In this document: piece by piece, positions 16,907 through 26,637 of the stretch
Numbering within the stretch: the stretch's first letter is position 1
Layout of the letters: every line of letters starts with the position of its first letter
Assembly (NCBI RefSeq): GCF_009827055.1
Contig: NZ_WUMK01000004.1
Coordinates: 434,001-498,000, forward strand
Direction of reading: 5' to 3'
DNA from: Shinella kummerowiae
Lineage (GTDB): Bacteria > Pseudomonadota > Alphaproteobacteria > Rhizobiales > Rhizobiaceae
Length of the DNA: 64,000 nucleotides
Translations under genes and position numbers: made by a program
The notes under the pieces: generated by a model
What the model was told of the DNA's origin: nothing
What the model saw: the letters and a program-made list of their open reading frames with translations, nothing else
Databases searched by the model: none

Positions 16907-19495
16907 ATGGCCAAACCGTCCGGTTCGACCTCCACTGCCGTGCGAGAAACGGAGAGAGAACCGTTTTATCGCCGGCTTTTCGCGCGTTCCGGCTTCGGTT
17001 TCGCGGCACTGGATGCGCAAGGCCGCATCATCGATGCCAATGCGACCCTGCTTTCTGCCTTCAATGTCACCGCGCTCACGCAATTGCCGCCTTTCGAGGC
17101 CTGCGTTTCCCCGAAAGACCGGTCCGTCCTCGCCTTCGCCATGCGGCGGGATGCGTTCGAGCAGGCCCCTTGGGAAATCCGGCTGAAGCGGCTGGATGGC
17201 GAGGAATTCTGGGTGCTCGCGTCCTTCATCGTGCCGCCTCACCTGCCGGACGAAGACACCACGCCCGCGCTGATCGTTCAGACGATCGACATTGATGAAC
17301 GCAAGCGCAACACGCTCGAACTGGCAGAACGCGAAAGCCGCTGGAATCACGCGCTCGAATCCGCCGGCCAGGGGGTGTGGGACCACGATTTCGCGCGTGG
17401 CGATCTGTTCTATTCCCGCCAATGGCGCGCCATCCGCGGCCTGCAGCCGAGCAACCCGATCGATGCTTCGCTGGACGCCTGGATCCAGACCGTGCATCCG
17501 GACGACCGGGCCCATGTTCTTGCCGAAATCGCCAAGCAGGAAAGCGGCGCCGCCTCCTTCAACGTCTTCAGCTATCGCGAGAAGCACAAGGATGGGCACT
17601 GGGTCTGGATCGAAAGCCGCGGTGCCGTCGTGGAATACGGCTCCGACGGTAAACCGAGCCGCATCGCCGGCACCGACACGGACGTCACCGAACGCAAGGA
17701 GGCGGAAGAGCGCCTCGCCCAGATGTCGCGCCGTCTCGAGCTGGCGCTCGGCGTCTCCCGCATCGGCGTCTTCGACGTCAATCTTCGGACCAATGACGTG
17801 CGGTGGGACGACCGCATGATCGAGATGTACGGCCTGACGGACGAGCCTGACGGGACGAGCTGGGAGCGCGCGCTGCACCCCGAAGACCACCGCAAGGCGA
17901 CGGCGAAGGTCGATGACGGCATTTTCCGCAACCAGGATTTTGCCAACGAGTTCCGCATCGTGCGTGGCGACGGTGAAATCCGCCACCTGCGCGGCCGCGC
18001 CGCCCCCTATGTCGACACCACAGGCGCGCCCCGCCTCATCGGCGCCAACTGGGACGTGACGGATGACGTTCGCCTGCAGGAAGAGCTGAAACACGCCAAG
18101 GAGCTGGCAGAAGCCCGCAATGCCGAGCTGGAAACGGCCAGGGCGCGCATCGAATATATCGCGCTGCACGACCATCTGACCGGCCTGCCGAATCGACGCT
18201 ATCTGGATGCGGCAATCGAGGCGGCGGCACAGGAGGCGCACAAGACCGGCCACCGCCTCGCCGTGCTGCACATCGACCTAGACCGATTCAAGGAAATCAA
18301 CGACACGCTCGGCCACCTCGCTGGCGACCAGATGCTGGTGCATGCCGCAAGCGTGCTGAACGAATTGAAAGGCTCCGGTGATTTCGTCGCCCGTATCGGC
18401 GGTGACGAATTCGTCTTCCTCTCCACCGGTTCGGCCCGGCGCAATCTCGCAACGCTTGCCGAAGCGATCGTGGCGGCCATGCGCAAGCCGGTCACCTTCA
18501 ACGGCCATATCTGCCGCTTCGGCGCCAGCGTCGGCATCGCCAACCAGTCCGGCAGCGCGGTCGATGCCAAGCAGCTTCTCGTCAATGCCGACCTCGCGCT
18601 CTACCGCGCCAAGAACCGCGGGCGCAGCCGCCACGAGTTCTTCACCAGCGATTTCCAGGCGCAGATCATCGTCAACAAGCAAACTGCCGACGAAATCCTG
18701 TCGGGCGTCGAGCAGCGGCGTTTCCTGCCCTATTACCAGCCGCAATTCTCCGCCCGCACGCTCGATATCGTCGGCGTCGAGACTTTGGCGCGCTGGGACC
18801 ATCCGACGCGCGGCATCCTTGCGCCCGACACCTTCCTCAAGATCGCCGAAGATCTCGACTGCGTGGCGACGATCGACCGGATCGTGCTTGAACGATCGCT
18901 TGCCGATTTCGCCGAATGGCGAAGGCTCGGGCTCGGCATCGACAAGATCTCGGCCAATGTCTCATCGAAGCGCCTGCACGATCCCGAGCTTGGCCGATCG
19001 CTCCGCACGCTCGATATTCCGCCAAAATCGCTGTCCTTCGAGCTTCTGGAATCGATCTTCCTCGACGATTGCGACCGCACGGTGCTGGAAAACCTCGCCG
19101 AGATGCGCAAGCTCGGCATCGACATCGAAATCGATGATTTCGGCACAGGCCATGCCTCGATCATCAGCCTGATGAAGCTGAGCCCGCGCCGGCTGAAGAT
19201 CGATCGCCAGCTTGTGAAGCCCGTCAGCCGCTCGCCCGGCCAGCGCAAACTCGTCGGGACCATCATCGAGATCGGCCGGTCCCTGAACATCGAGGTGGTG
19301 GCGGAAGGCGTCGAGACGCCCGCACACGTCACCATCATGCGCGACCTTGGCTGCGATATTCTACAAGGCTACGCGCTTGCCCGCCCCATGCCCGCGCATG
19401 CCATGCCGGACTTCGTCCAGCGGCAGGAATGGCGCGCGCACAGCGGCGCGGTGCGGGATCTGCAGAGCGAAGTACGCCGGGTCATCACCCGCTGA
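16907..19495 (+). CDS. PAS-GGDEF-EAL cyclic-di-GMP signalling protein
   Basis: Soluble sensor protein of about 862 residues that may both make and break cyclic-di-GMP. The N-terminus holds three PAS-like regions (from GFGFAALDAQGRIIDANATL; the second and third end in DTDVTERKEAEERL and NWDVTDDVRL). The GGDEF motif is intact at residues 498-502, but no RxxD inhibitory site precedes it. The EAL motif reads ETL (E625), while DDFGTGHAS, KIDRQLV, VVAEGVET and LQGYALARP are conserved, so phosphodiesterase activity is plausible. No membrane segment is seen. ATG 16907 is chosen as start; an in-frame TTG at 16880 is possible and neither has a clear ribosome site. Confidence 0.9.
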   Translation: MAKPSGSTSTAVRETEREPFYRRLFARSGFGFAALDAQGRIIDANATLLSAFNVTALTQLPPFEACVSPKDRSVLAFAMRRDAFEQAPWEIRLKRLDGEEFWVLASFIVPPHLPDEDTTPALIVQTIDIDERKRNTLELAERESRWNHALESAGQGVWDHDFARGDLFYSRQWRAIRGLQPSNPIDASLDAWIQTVHPDDRAHVLAEIAKQESGAASFNVFSYREKHKDGHWVWIESRGAVVEYGSDGKPSRIAGTDTDVTERKEAEERLAQMSRRLELALGVSRIGVFDVNLRTNDVRWDDRMIEMYGLTDEPDGTSWERALHPEDHRKATAKVDDGIFRNQDFANEFRIVRGDGEIRHLRGRAAPYVDTTGAPRLIGANWDVTDDVRLQEELKHAKELAEARNAELETARARIEYIALHDHLTGLPNRRYLDAAIEAAAQEAHKTGHRLAVLHIDLDRFKEINDTLGHLAGDQMLVHAASVLNELKGSGDFVARIGGDEFVFLSTGSARRNLATLAEAIVAAMRKPVTFNGHICRFGASVGIANQSGSAVDAKQLLVNADLALYRAKNRGRSRHEFFTSDFQAQIIVNKQTADEILSGVEQRRFLPYYQPQFSARTLDIVGVETLARWDHPTRGILAPDTFLKIAEDLDCVATIDRIVLERSLADFAEWRRLGLGIDKISANVSSKRLHDPELGRSLRTLDIPPKSLSFELLESIFLDDCDRTVLENLAEMRKLGIDIEIDDFGTGHASIISLMKLSPRRLKIDRQLVKPVSRSPGQRKLVGTIIEIGRSLNIEVVAEGVETPAHVTIMRDLGCDILQGYALARPMPAHAMPDFVQRQEWRAHSGAVRDLQSEVRRVITR

Positions 19496-19503
19496 AAACC
19501 AAG

Positions 19504-19532
19504 AAAGCCGCCCGGCAGGACCGGACGGCTTT
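19504..19532. terminator. Bidirectional terminator after the PAS-GGDEF-EAL gene
   Basis: Stem AAAGCCG-x-CCGG / CCGG-x-CGGCTTT with one mismatch pair and a 5-base loop, 8 bases after the GGDEF-EAL stop and 24 bases from the convergent DUF1476 stop. A and T runs at the stem ends fit termination from both sides. Confidence 0.65.
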
Positions 19533-19556
19533 CGAACGCGAGCAATCGCGCTGCGA

Positions 19557-19877
19557 TCAGTTGGCTTCGAGCTGTGCGATGGCGACGGCCAGAAGCTCGA
19601 TCATCTGCACACGAATTTCGTCTTCGCTGCGGGCAACGCCGGCGGCATCGAAATCGGCCTTGACCTTGCGCACGACATCCTCGTGGCCGACTTCTTCGAA
19701 ATCGGCGGCGACGACTTCCTTTGCGTAGGCGTCCGCGTCACCATCCGTCTTGCCGAGCAGGCCAGCGGCCCAGAGGCCAACCAGCTTGTTGCGGCGAGCC
19801 TCTGCCCTGAAGCGCAGTTCCTCGTCGAGCGCGAACTTGGCCTCGAACGCCTTTTCCCGATCCTGCATGTTGGTCAT
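19557..19877 (-). CDS. DUF1476 protein, ATP synthase zeta-type inhibitor
   Basis: A 106-residue helical protein of the DUF1476 family. Its Paracoccus member is the zeta subunit, which inhibits F1-ATPase in alphaproteobacteria. The N-terminus MTNMQDREKAFEAKFALDEE matches the family, followed by LRFRAEARRNKLVGLWAAGL and a C-terminal helix bundle. The start at MTNMQ is supported by GGGAG a few bases upstream; the longer open frame is not family-like. It is a single-gene unit divergent from purC. The inhibitor role is family knowledge, not shown by this sequence. Confidence 0.88.
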   Translation of the reverse strand: MTNMQDREKAFEAKFALDEELRFRAEARRNKLVGLWAAGLLGKTDGDADAYAKEVVAADFEEVGHEDVVRKVKADFDAAGVARSEDEIRVQMIELLAVAIAQLEAN

Positions 19878-20102
19878 CCTTGACTCCCGTAGATTCTTTT
19901 TCCCATTGGGTTTCCCCGCCCATAAATCAAAACGACGGCAAAAGTGCAATGCGAACTTTTGTCCGGCTGGCCTTCCCGGAGAGGCCGGAAATCGGGGGAT
20001 CGGGTGAGACGCCGATTGTTAAAGTGCGGCAATTCGTTTATGGAGCCGGAAACGAATGACACCTGCGCGAGCCCCCAAGCGCGCCAACAAAGAGAAAAAT
20101 CC

Positions 20103-20867
20103 ATGAACCGTCGCCGCCGTATCTACGAGGGCAAGGCCAAGATTCTCTATGAGGGTCCTGAGCCGGGCACGTTGATCCAGTTCTTCAAGGATGACGCCAC
20201 CGCCTTCAACAAGAAGAAACACGCGGTCATCGACGGCAAGGGTGTGCTGAACAACCGTATTTCTGAATACGTCTTCACGCAGCTCAACAAGATGGGCATC
20301 CCGACCCACTTCATCCGCCGCCTCAACATGCGCGAGCAGCTGATCAAGGAAGTCGAGATCATCCCGCTCGAAGTGGTCGTGCGCAACGTCGCCGCCGGTT
20401 CGCTGTCCAAGCGCCTCGGCATAGAGGAAGGCACCGTCCTTCCGCGTTCGATCATCGAATTCTATTTCAAGGCCGATGCGCTGGAAGACCCGATGGTCTC
20501 CGAAGAGCACATCACCGCCTTCGGCTGGGCAAGCCCGCAGGAACTCGACGACATCATGGCGCTCGCCATCCGCGTCAACGACTTCCTCTCCGGCCTGTTC
20601 CTCGGCGTCGGCATCCAGCTCGTCGATTTCAAGATCGAGTGCGGCCGGCTCTACGAAGGCGACATGATGCGCATCATAATCGCCGACGAGATTTCGCCGG
20701 ACAGCTGCCGCCTGTGGGACATCGCCACCCAGGAGAAGATGGACAAGGACCGCTTCCGCCGCGACATGGGCGGCCTGGTCGAAGCCTATCAGGAAGTGGC
20801 CCGCCGCCTCGGCATCATCAACGAAAACGAGCCTGTGCGCGGCACCGGCCCGGTTCTGGTGAAGTAA
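20103..20867 (+). CDS. purC: Phosphoribosylaminoimidazole-succinocarboxamide synthase
   Basis: Joins aspartate to CAIR with ATP to make SAICAR, step 8 of purine synthesis. The 254-residue length and [20 protein letters not shown] start match SAICAR synthetase; [18 protein letters not shown] and [12 protein letters not shown] are the conserved family signatures. The frame is open upstream, but ATG 20103 gives the standard N-terminus, with AGAGA-type bases before it. It heads the run purC, purS, coiled-coil protein, purQ, which is consistent with one transcript. Confidence 0.97.
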   Translation: MNRRRRIYEGKAKILYEGPEPGTLIQFFKDDATAFNKKKHAVIDGKGVLNNRISEYVFTQLNKMGIPTHFIRRLNMREQLIKEVEIIPLEVVVRNVAAGSLSKRLGIEEGTVLPRSIIEFYFKADALEDPMVSEEHITAFGWASPQELDDIMALAIRVNDFLSGLFLGVGIQLVDFKIECGRLYEGDMMRIIIADEISPDSCRLWDIATQEKMDKDRFRRDMGGLVEAYQEVARRLGIINENEPVRGTGPVLVK

Positions 20868-20909
20868 CCTTCACGGCCGGCTGACACTATTTGGTTTGAA
20901 GAGGAAGAC

Positions 20910-21152
20910 ATGATCAAGGCACGCGTAACGGTGACGCTCAAGAACGGTGTTCTGGACCCGCAGGGCAAGGCGATCGAAGGCGCGCTCGGCAGCCTCGGTT
21001 TCGAGGGCGTGGGCGCCATCCGCCAGGGCAAGGTTTTCGACCTCGAGCTTCAGACTGCCGACCGCGCCAAGGCCGAAGCCGACCTCAAGGCGATGTGCGA
21101 CAAGCTTCTGGCCAACACGGTAATCGAGAACTATACTATCGCCCTCGCCTGA
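20910..21152 (+). CDS. purS: Phosphoribosylformylglycinamidine synthase, PurS subunit
   Basis: The 80-residue structural subunit of the three-part FGAM synthase (PurS, PurQ, small PurL). It bridges the glutaminase and synthetase parts and helps channel ammonia. The sequence MIKARVTVTLKNGVLDPQGK and LGFEGVGAIRQGKVFDLEL is typical, and AGAGGAAGAC before the ATG is a good ribosome site. It lies 42 bases after purC and 19 before the coiled-coil gene. A separate small PurL (745 residues) in the window confirms that this organism uses the PurSQL form. Confidence 0.96.
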   Translation: MIKARVTVTLKNGVLDPQGKAIEGALGSLGFEGVGAIRQGKVFDLELQTADRAKAEADLKAMCDKLLANTVIENYTIALA

Positions 21153-21171
21153 CGGTTGAAGGGAAGCAAAA

Positions 21172-21429
21172 GTGACGGATATTTCTCAGGAACTGATGTA
21201 CGAACTCATGAAGCGTATCCAGTCGGATCTCGTCACTCTTAAGGACGGGCAGCGGGATATGCGGCAGGACATCGTAAGCCTGCGAAATCACATGCATGTC
21301 ATGCAAGGGGACATCAACAACCTGCACGGCAGCATGGCCCAGGTATTGACGCGTCTCGACCGTATCGAAAACCGCCTCGAATTGCGTGAACTCGCCGAGG
21401 CCCAGGCAAGGTTTGAACCACACCCATGA
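21172..21429 (+). CDS. Small coiled-coil protein between purS and purQ
   Basis: An 85-residue protein with a GTG start and a strong ribosome site (AAGGGAAGC). It is almost entirely heptad-like helix: [20 protein letters not shown], then [15 protein letters not shown] and [19 protein letters not shown]. This pattern suggests an oligomeric coiled coil. No enzymatic motif or signal is seen. Its stop overlaps the purQ ATG (ATGA), so purQ translation may be coupled to it. Short proteins of this type occur elsewhere in Rhizobiales as hypothetical proteins; I do not know a function. A partner or regulator of FGAM synthase is possible but purely positional. Confidence 0.75.
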   Translation: MTDISQELMYELMKRIQSDLVTLKDGQRDMRQDIVSLRNHMHVMQGDINNLHGSMAQVLTRLDRIENRLELRELAEAQARFEPHP

Positions 21430-22097
21430 AGTCCGCCGTCGTCCAGCTCCCCGGCCTCAACCGTGACCGCGACATGATCGCGGCGCTGACCAAGATTTCC
21501 GGTACCGCACCGGTCACCGTCTGGCAGACGGAAACGGACCTGCCGGATGTCGACCTTATCGTCATTCCGGGCGGTTTCTCCTACGGCGATTACTTGCGCT
21601 GCGGCGCGATTGCCGCCCGCATGCCGGTCATGCAGGCGATCAAGGCCAAGGCCGAAGCCGGCGTGAAGGTTCTGGGCGTGTGCAACGGCTTCCAGATCCT
21701 GCTCGAAGCAGGCCTGCTGCCGGGCGCGCTGATGCGCAATGCCTCGCTGAAATTCGTCTGCCGCGAAGTGAAGCTGGAAGTGGCGAATGCCGAAACCGAC
21801 TTCACCCGCGCCTATGAGAAGGGCCAGATCATCCGCTGCCCGGTCGCCCATCACGACGGCAACTTCTTTGCCGATGCCGAGACGCTGGCAACCATCGAAG
21901 GCAACGGCCAGGTCGTGTTCCGCTATGCTGAGGGCACCAATCCGAACGGCTCGCTGAACGACATTGCCGGCGTGATGAACGCCAAGGGCAACGTGCTCGG
22001 CCTGATGCCGCATCCGGAAAACCTGATCGAGGCTGCGCATGGCGGCTCCGATGGCCGCGGCCTGTTCGCGTCGGTGCTCGACGTAATCGCCGCTTAA
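21426..22097 (+). CDS. purQ: Phosphoribosylformylglycinamidine synthase, PurQ glutaminase subunit
   Basis: Class I glutamine amidotransferase of 223 residues that supplies ammonia to PurL. The nucleophile C86 lies in GVCNGFQ; the His/Glu pair is in [11 protein letters not shown] near the C-terminus. The start of the protein ([17 protein letters not shown]) and [17 protein letters not shown] are typical of PurQ. The ATG overlaps the preceding coiled-coil stop by 4 bases. Some 47 bases downstream begins a small lipoprotein gene. Confidence 0.96.
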   Translation: MKSAVVQLPGLNRDRDMIAALTKISGTAPVTVWQTETDLPDVDLIVIPGGFSYGDYLRCGAIAARMPVMQAIKAKAEAGVKVLGVCNGFQILLEAGLLPGALMRNASLKFVCREVKLEVANAETDFTRAYEKGQIIRCPVAHHDGNFFADAETLATIEGNGQVVFRYAEGTNPNGSLNDIAGVMNAKGNVLGLMPHPENLIEAAHGGSDGRGLFASVLDVIAA

Positions 22098-22144
22098 CCG
22101 GTCGTTGTTATCAAGGGCGCGTGTCCATCCCCGAAAGGCTTTTC

Positions 22145-22537
22145 ATGCGCCCTGTCCTCTCTGCCAAGCTTGTCCTGCCGCTCGTTGCCGTCGCGGCTCT
22201 CGCTGCTTGCCAGACGAAGACGCCGCCGCCGAAGGCCAATGGCGGCGCGCTGCCGACCATGGAGCGCATTGCGCTCGGCGCCAATGCCTGCTGGTTCAAG
22301 TCGGGTGACCCGGCCTTCAAATCGTATCGCCTTGCGCCGGAGTTGAACTCCTTCACCGGCCGCCCGCGCATCCTCGTCGTGCATCGCAATTCACCGGAAT
22401 CGCGCCCGCTGCTCGTCGTGCAGGCCGAAGGCAATCCGGCCAAGCTCGCCGCCTTCGGACCCATGATGAGCGAACCCGTCAGCGCGCGTATCGCCACCGA
22501 CGTCAAGCGTTGGGCTGCCGGCGGCAAGGGCTGCTGA
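22145..22537 (+). CDS. Small predicted lipoprotein
   Basis: A 130-residue protein with a lipoprotein signal: MRPVLSAKLVLPLVAVAALA ending in the lipobox L-A-A-C with C22 as the lipidated residue. The mature part starts QTKTPPPKANGG, then PTMERIALGANACWFKSGDP, and ends with a free-looking cysteine (GGKGC). Two further cysteines could form a disulfide in the periplasm. No family recognised. ATG 22145 is preferred because GAAAGG lies upstream; GTG 22121 is an alternative. It is likely read through from the purine operon. Confidence 0.75.
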   Translation: MRPVLSAKLVLPLVAVAALAACQTKTPPPKANGGALPTMERIALGANACWFKSGDPAFKSYRLAPELNSFTGRPRILVVHRNSPESRPLLVVQAEGNPAKLAAFGPMMSEPVSARIATDVKRWAAGGKGC

Positions 22538-22548
22538 CGGCAACCGCC

Positions 22549-22764
22549 TCAATCCCAGTAGAATGATTTGCCGACTTCGCGCCGCGCGTCGCTTCGGCTG
22601 ATGCCGATATCGCAGAGCTGGTCCTCGGTCATGTCCACAAGCGCATGGCGCGTGCGGCGCTTGATGCTCCAGGCGCGGCAGGCAAGCCATGCCCGATAGA
22701 GCATTGCGCCCAGGGAACGGCGGCTTCTTACGCCATCAGCGACGAAAATTGTATCAATTGCCAT
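22549..22764 (-). CDS. DUF1127 small protein
   Basis: A 71-residue protein ending in the DUF1127 motif (LVDMTEDQLCDIGISRSDA), an arginine-rich helical domain common in alphaproteobacteria, where some members bind RNA and affect phosphate or carbon metabolism. The Arg-rich centre (WSIKRRTRHAL) fits RNA binding. AGGAGAAGG lies directly before the ATG. It is transcribed divergently from the MocR-type regulator, a common arrangement for DUF1127 genes, and may be that regulator's target. Confidence 0.85.
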   Translation of the reverse strand: MAIDTIFVADGVRSRRSLGAMLYRAWLACRAWSIKRRTRHALVDMTEDQLCDIGISRSDARREVGKSFYWD

Positions 22765-22821
22765 AGAACCTTCTCCTGAAATGCCACCGGGAGCGTGACA
22801 ATCGGTGCATTCAGGAAATAA

Positions 22822-22848
22822 TTGACTCTACGAACGGTGCAATATAAG
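22822..22848 (+). promoter_or_regulatory. Promoter of the MocR-type regulator
   Basis: TTGACT and TATAAG separated by 15 bases (or ATTGAC with 16), ending 10 bases before the ATG. Transcription would start about 4 bases before the start codon, and no Shine-Dalgarno site is visible, so the mRNA is likely leaderless. The surrounding ATTG/CAAT half-sites could serve a regulator shared with the divergent DUF1127 gene. Confidence 0.5.
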
Positions 22849-22858
22849 AATTGCCACC

Positions 22859-24277
22859 ATGACAAATTGGCTCCCCGACCTTCAGGCCTCAGACGGCCCG
22901 CTCTATGTCCGCATCGCCGACCAGATCGAGCGTGCCATCAACACGGGCGCGCTCGCCTCCGGAGCCAAGCTGCCGCCGCAGCGCAACCTCGCCTATGATA
23001 TCGGCGTGACCATCGGCACCGTCAGCCGCGCCTACAGCATGGTGCGCGAACGCGGCCTCGTCAGCGGCGAGGTCGGCCGCGGAACCTATGTGCTTGGAAC
23101 ACCGGAAAATGACAATCCCGCCGGCGTCGACCCGATCAGCGCACGATTGGTCGGCACCCGCGCCGCGAATGCGCCACCCGGCAAACTGCGCTTCGATACG
23201 ACGGCGGCGACGGATATCGGGCAATCGGCAGGCGTTACCGACATTCTGGCGGCGATCTGCCAGGAGCAGCCGAACGAAATCGCCAGCTACACACGCAATT
23301 TTCCGCGCCATTGGCTGGAAGCGGGCCAGCGCTGGCTGGGAAGCGGTGACTGGCAGCCGGGCATCGACAGCATCGTGCCCACGCTCGGCGCGCATGCCGC
23401 GATCATCGCCGCCGTTTCGGTCATCACTTCGCCCGGCGACCGTATCGTCTTCGAGCATGTCACCTATTCGCAGATCAGCCGCGGCACCGCCCTGCTCGGC
23501 CGCCAGACGGCGCTGGTCGAATCGGATGCCTACGGGGTGATTCCGGAAGATTTCGAGCGGGTCTGCGTGCAACAGCATCCCAAGGCCGCCTTCCTGATGA
23601 GCACCGCGCAGAACCCGACGCTCGCCATCATGCCCGAGGATCGCCGCCGGGCGATTGTCGCCATCGCCAAGCGGCACAATGTCTGGCTGATAGAGGACAA
23701 TCTCTACGGCGCCACCGTGGACAGCGGCATTCCGCTGCTTGCGGAAATCGCACCGGACCGGACCTTCCTTGTCGGCGGCCTGTCGAAGAGTGTTGCGGCC
23801 GGCGTTCGTGGCGGCTGGGTCGCCTGCCCACCCCATCTGGCGCAACGTGTGCGCATCGCCCACAAGATGGTGAGCGGCGGCCTGCCGTTCCTGCTTGCGG
23901 AACTTGCCGCCCGCCTTGTGCTCTCGGGCAAGGCGGACGCCATTCGCAATGCCGTTGCGGACGAGGTGCAGGCGCGCGAAGCGATTGCGCGGGACATTTT
24001 TGCCGGGCTGGATTTCGTCTCGCACCCGCGTGTGCCGTTCCTCTGGCTGAAACTGCCCGATCCCTGGCTGTCCGGCACGTTCCGGCAGGCCGCCTTCGCG
24101 GAAGACATCCTCATCGACGACGAGGACGAGTTCAAGGCGGGCCGCTCGGAGAAGACCTTCCACCGTGTCCGCATCGGCTTTTCGCCGCCTGTCGACCGTG
24201 CGGATGTCGTGGCCGGCCTGGCGCGGCTGCGCCGTCTTATCGAACACGGCCCGACAGGCTATGACAGCCCGGCCTGA
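22859..24277 (+). CDS. MocR-type GntR regulator with aminotransferase domain
   Basis: A 472-residue regulator: an N-terminal GntR winged helix (PLYVRIADQIERAINTGALA, then GVTIGTVSRAYSMVRERGLV) fused to a fold-type I aminotransferase domain. The PLP lysine is K310 in VGGLSKSVAAGVRGGW, with the conserved IEDNLYG (D280) binding the pyridine nitrogen. MocR proteins sense PLP or an amino compound and control neighbouring genes. The ATG at 22859 sits right after a promoter without a ribosome site, pointing to leaderless translation. The adjacent divergent DUF1127 gene is the natural candidate target. The effector is unknown. Confidence 0.88.
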   Translation: MTNWLPDLQASDGPLYVRIADQIERAINTGALASGAKLPPQRNLAYDIGVTIGTVSRAYSMVRERGLVSGEVGRGTYVLGTPENDNPAGVDPISARLVGTRAANAPPGKLRFDTTAATDIGQSAGVTDILAAICQEQPNEIASYTRNFPRHWLEAGQRWLGSGDWQPGIDSIVPTLGAHAAIIAAVSVITSPGDRIVFEHVTYSQISRGTALLGRQTALVESDAYGVIPEDFERVCVQQHPKAAFLMSTAQNPTLAIMPEDRRRAIVAIAKRHNVWLIEDNLYGATVDSGIPLLAEIAPDRTFLVGGLSKSVAAGVRGGWVACPPHLAQRVRIAHKMVSGGLPFLLAELAARLVLSGKADAIRNAVADEVQAREAIARDIFAGLDFVSHPRVPFLWLKLPDPWLSGTFRQAAFAEDILIDDEDEFKAGRSEKTFHRVRIGFSPPVDRADVVAGLARLRRLIEHGPTGYDSPA

Positions 24278-24380
24278 CGGCCTCGTTCTGCTGTGGTTGC
24301 CGGTCATTTTCCTGTCGCGCTGCACGGCAGCATAGGTTAAAGAGACCCCAATCCTGCCCTCCACGACAAGACGAGCGACG

Positions 24381-26618
24381 ATGACCATTTCGAACACCCG
24401 CCCGATCACCCCGGAGCTGATTGCTGCCCATGGGCTCAAGCCGGATGAATACGATCGCATCCTCTCGCTGATCGGCCGCGAGCCGACCTATACCGAACTC
24501 GGCATCTTTTCCGCCATGTGGAATGAGCACTGCTCGTACAAATCCTCGAAGCGCTGGCTGCGCACGCTGCCGACCAAGGGTCCGCGCGTCATCCAGGGCC
24601 CGGGCGAAAATGCCGGCGTGGTGGATATCGACGACGGCGACTGCGTGGTCTTCAAGATGGAGAGCCACAACCATCCGTCCTATATCGAGCCCTACCAGGG
24701 TGCGGCAACCGGCGTCGGCGGCATCCTGCGCGACGTCTTCACCATGGGCGCGCGCCCGGTCGCGGCGATGAACGCGCTGCGTTTCGGCGAACCGAGCCAC
24801 CCGAAGACCCGCCACCTCGTCTCCGGCGTCGTCGCCGGCGTGGGCGGCTACGGCAATTCCTTCGGCGTACCGACGGTCGGCGGCGAAGTCGAGTTCGACC
24901 CGCGCTACAATGGCAACATCCTCGTCAACGCCTTTGCAGCCGGCCTTGCCAAGTCCAACGCGATCTTCCTGTCGGAAGCCAAGGGCGTCGGCCTGCCGGT
25001 CGTCTATCTCGGCGCCAAGACCGGTCGTGACGGTGTGGGCGGCGCGACCATGGCGTCGGCCGAATTCGACGAATCGATCGAAGAGAAGCGTCCCACCGTC
25101 CAGGTCGGCGACCCCTTCACCGAAAAGTGCCTGCTGGAAGCCTGCCTTGAACTGATGCAGACCGGCGCCGTCATCGCCATCCAGGACATGGGGGCTGCCG
25201 GCCTCACCTGCTCCGCCGTCGAAATGGGCGCCAAGGGCGACCTCGGCATCGAGCTGAACCTCGATCTCGTGCCGGTGCGCGAAGAGCAGATGACCGCCTA
25301 CGAAATGATGCTGTCGGAAAGCCAGGAGCGCATGCTCATGGTTCTCGAGCCCGCCAAGGAAGAGGTCGCCAAGGCGATCTTCATCAAGTGGGGCCTCGCC
25401 TTCGCCATCGTCGGCTACACGACGGACGATCTGCGTTTCCGCATCCTGCACCAGGGCGAGGAAGTCGCCAACCTGCCGATCAAGGACCTGGGCGACCAGG
25501 CGCCGGAATATGACCGCCCGTGGCGCGAGCCCGGCACGCCCTCGCCGCTGCCGGCCAATCTGGTCGCCGAGCCGTCCGATTATGCGAAGGCACTCTTGGA
25601 TCTCGTCGGTTCGCCGAACCAGTCGAGCCGCCGCTGGGTCTACGAACAGTATGACACGCTGATCCAGGGCAACTCGCTGCAGATCCCGGGCGGCGACGCC
25701 GGCGTCGTGCGCGTCGAAGGCCATGCCACCAAGGCGCTCGCCTTCTCCTCCGACGTCACCCCGCGTTACGTCGAGGCCGATCCCTTCGAAGGCGGCAAGC
25801 AGGCTGTGGCCGAATGCTGGCGCAACATCACCGCGACCGGCGCCGAGCCGCTCGCCTCCACCGACAACCTGAACTTCGGCAACCCGGAAAAGCCGGAAAT
25901 CATGGGCCAGTTCGTCAAGGCGATCCAGGGCATCGGTGAAGCCTGCCGTGCGCTCGATTTCCCGATCGTCTCCGGCAACGTCTCGCTCTACAACGAGACG
26001 AACGGCATCGCCATCCTGCCGACGCCCACCATTGCCGGCGTTGGCCTGCTGCCCGACTGGTCCGTCATGGCCAAGATCGGCGGCGCGAACGATGGCGACC
26101 AGCTGATCCTGATCGGCGTCGATGGCAGCCATCTCGGCCAGTCCGTCTACCTGCGCGACGTGCTCGGCCTCATCGATGGCCCGGCACCGGAAGTCGACCT
26201 GCATGCGGAACGCCGCAACGGCGATTTCGTCCGCTCGGCCATCCGGAACGGCCAGGTCACGGCCTGCCACGACATTTCCTCGGGCGGCCTTGCGGTCGCG
26301 CTCGCCGAAATGGCCATGTCCTCCGGGAAGGGCGCGACGGTCGACCTGTCGGGTTCGAACGGCCCGGCCCATGCGCTGCTCTTCGGCGAGGACCAGGCCC
26401 GCTACGTGCTCGCCGTTCCGGCCGATCTCGCCAATTTCGTTTCGGCCAACGCGGAAGGTGCCGGCGTGCCGTTCCGCCGCCTTGGCGCCGTCGGGGGTGA
26501 CAATCTCGTCGTGGGTGACCTTCTTTCGGTCTCTATTGAACAATTGCGCAACACCCATGAATCGTGGTTCCCTGACTTCATGGACGGCAACGGCAACGCC
26601 GCTGCCGCCGCGGAATAA
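24381..26618 (+). CDS. purL: Phosphoribosylformylglycinamidine synthase, PurL synthetase subunit
   Basis: The 745-residue small-type PurL, which makes FGAM from FGAR, ATP and ammonia and requires PurS and PurQ. Characteristic stretches are [20 protein letters not shown] with the catalytic His, [36 protein letters not shown] and [20 protein letters not shown]. Length excludes the large single-chain form. It is followed after 19 bases by bolA. A long open frame on the opposite strand is a GC-rich shadow. Confidence 0.97.
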   Translation: MTISNTRPITPELIAAHGLKPDEYDRILSLIGREPTYTELGIFSAMWNEHCSYKSSKRWLRTLPTKGPRVIQGPGENAGVVDIDDGDCVVFKMESHNHPSYIEPYQGAATGVGGILRDVFTMGARPVAAMNALRFGEPSHPKTRHLVSGVVAGVGGYGNSFGVPTVGGEVEFDPRYNGNILVNAFAAGLAKSNAIFLSEAKGVGLPVVYLGAKTGRDGVGGATMASAEFDESIEEKRPTVQVGDPFTEKCLLEACLELMQTGAVIAIQDMGAAGLTCSAVEMGAKGDLGIELNLDLVPVREEQMTAYEMMLSESQERMLMVLEPAKEEVAKAIFIKWGLAFAIVGYTTDDLRFRILHQGEEVANLPIKDLGDQAPEYDRPWREPGTPSPLPANLVAEPSDYAKALLDLVGSPNQSSRRWVYEQYDTLIQGNSLQIPGGDAGVVRVEGHATKALAFSSDVTPRYVEADPFEGGKQAVAECWRNITATGAEPLASTDNLNFGNPEKPEIMGQFVKAIQGIGEACRALDFPIVSGNVSLYNETNGIAILPTPTIAGVGLLPDWSVMAKIGGANDGDQLILIGVDGSHLGQSVYLRDVLGLIDGPAPEVDLHAERRNGDFVRSAIRNGQVTACHDISSGGLAVALAEMAMSSGKGATVDLSGSNGPAHALLFGEDQARYVLAVPADLANFVSANAEGAGVPFRRLGAVGGDNLVVGDLLSVSIEQLRNTHESWFPDFMDGNGNAAAAAE

Positions 26619-26637
26619 CGATAAGGGAGCAGTCCAC

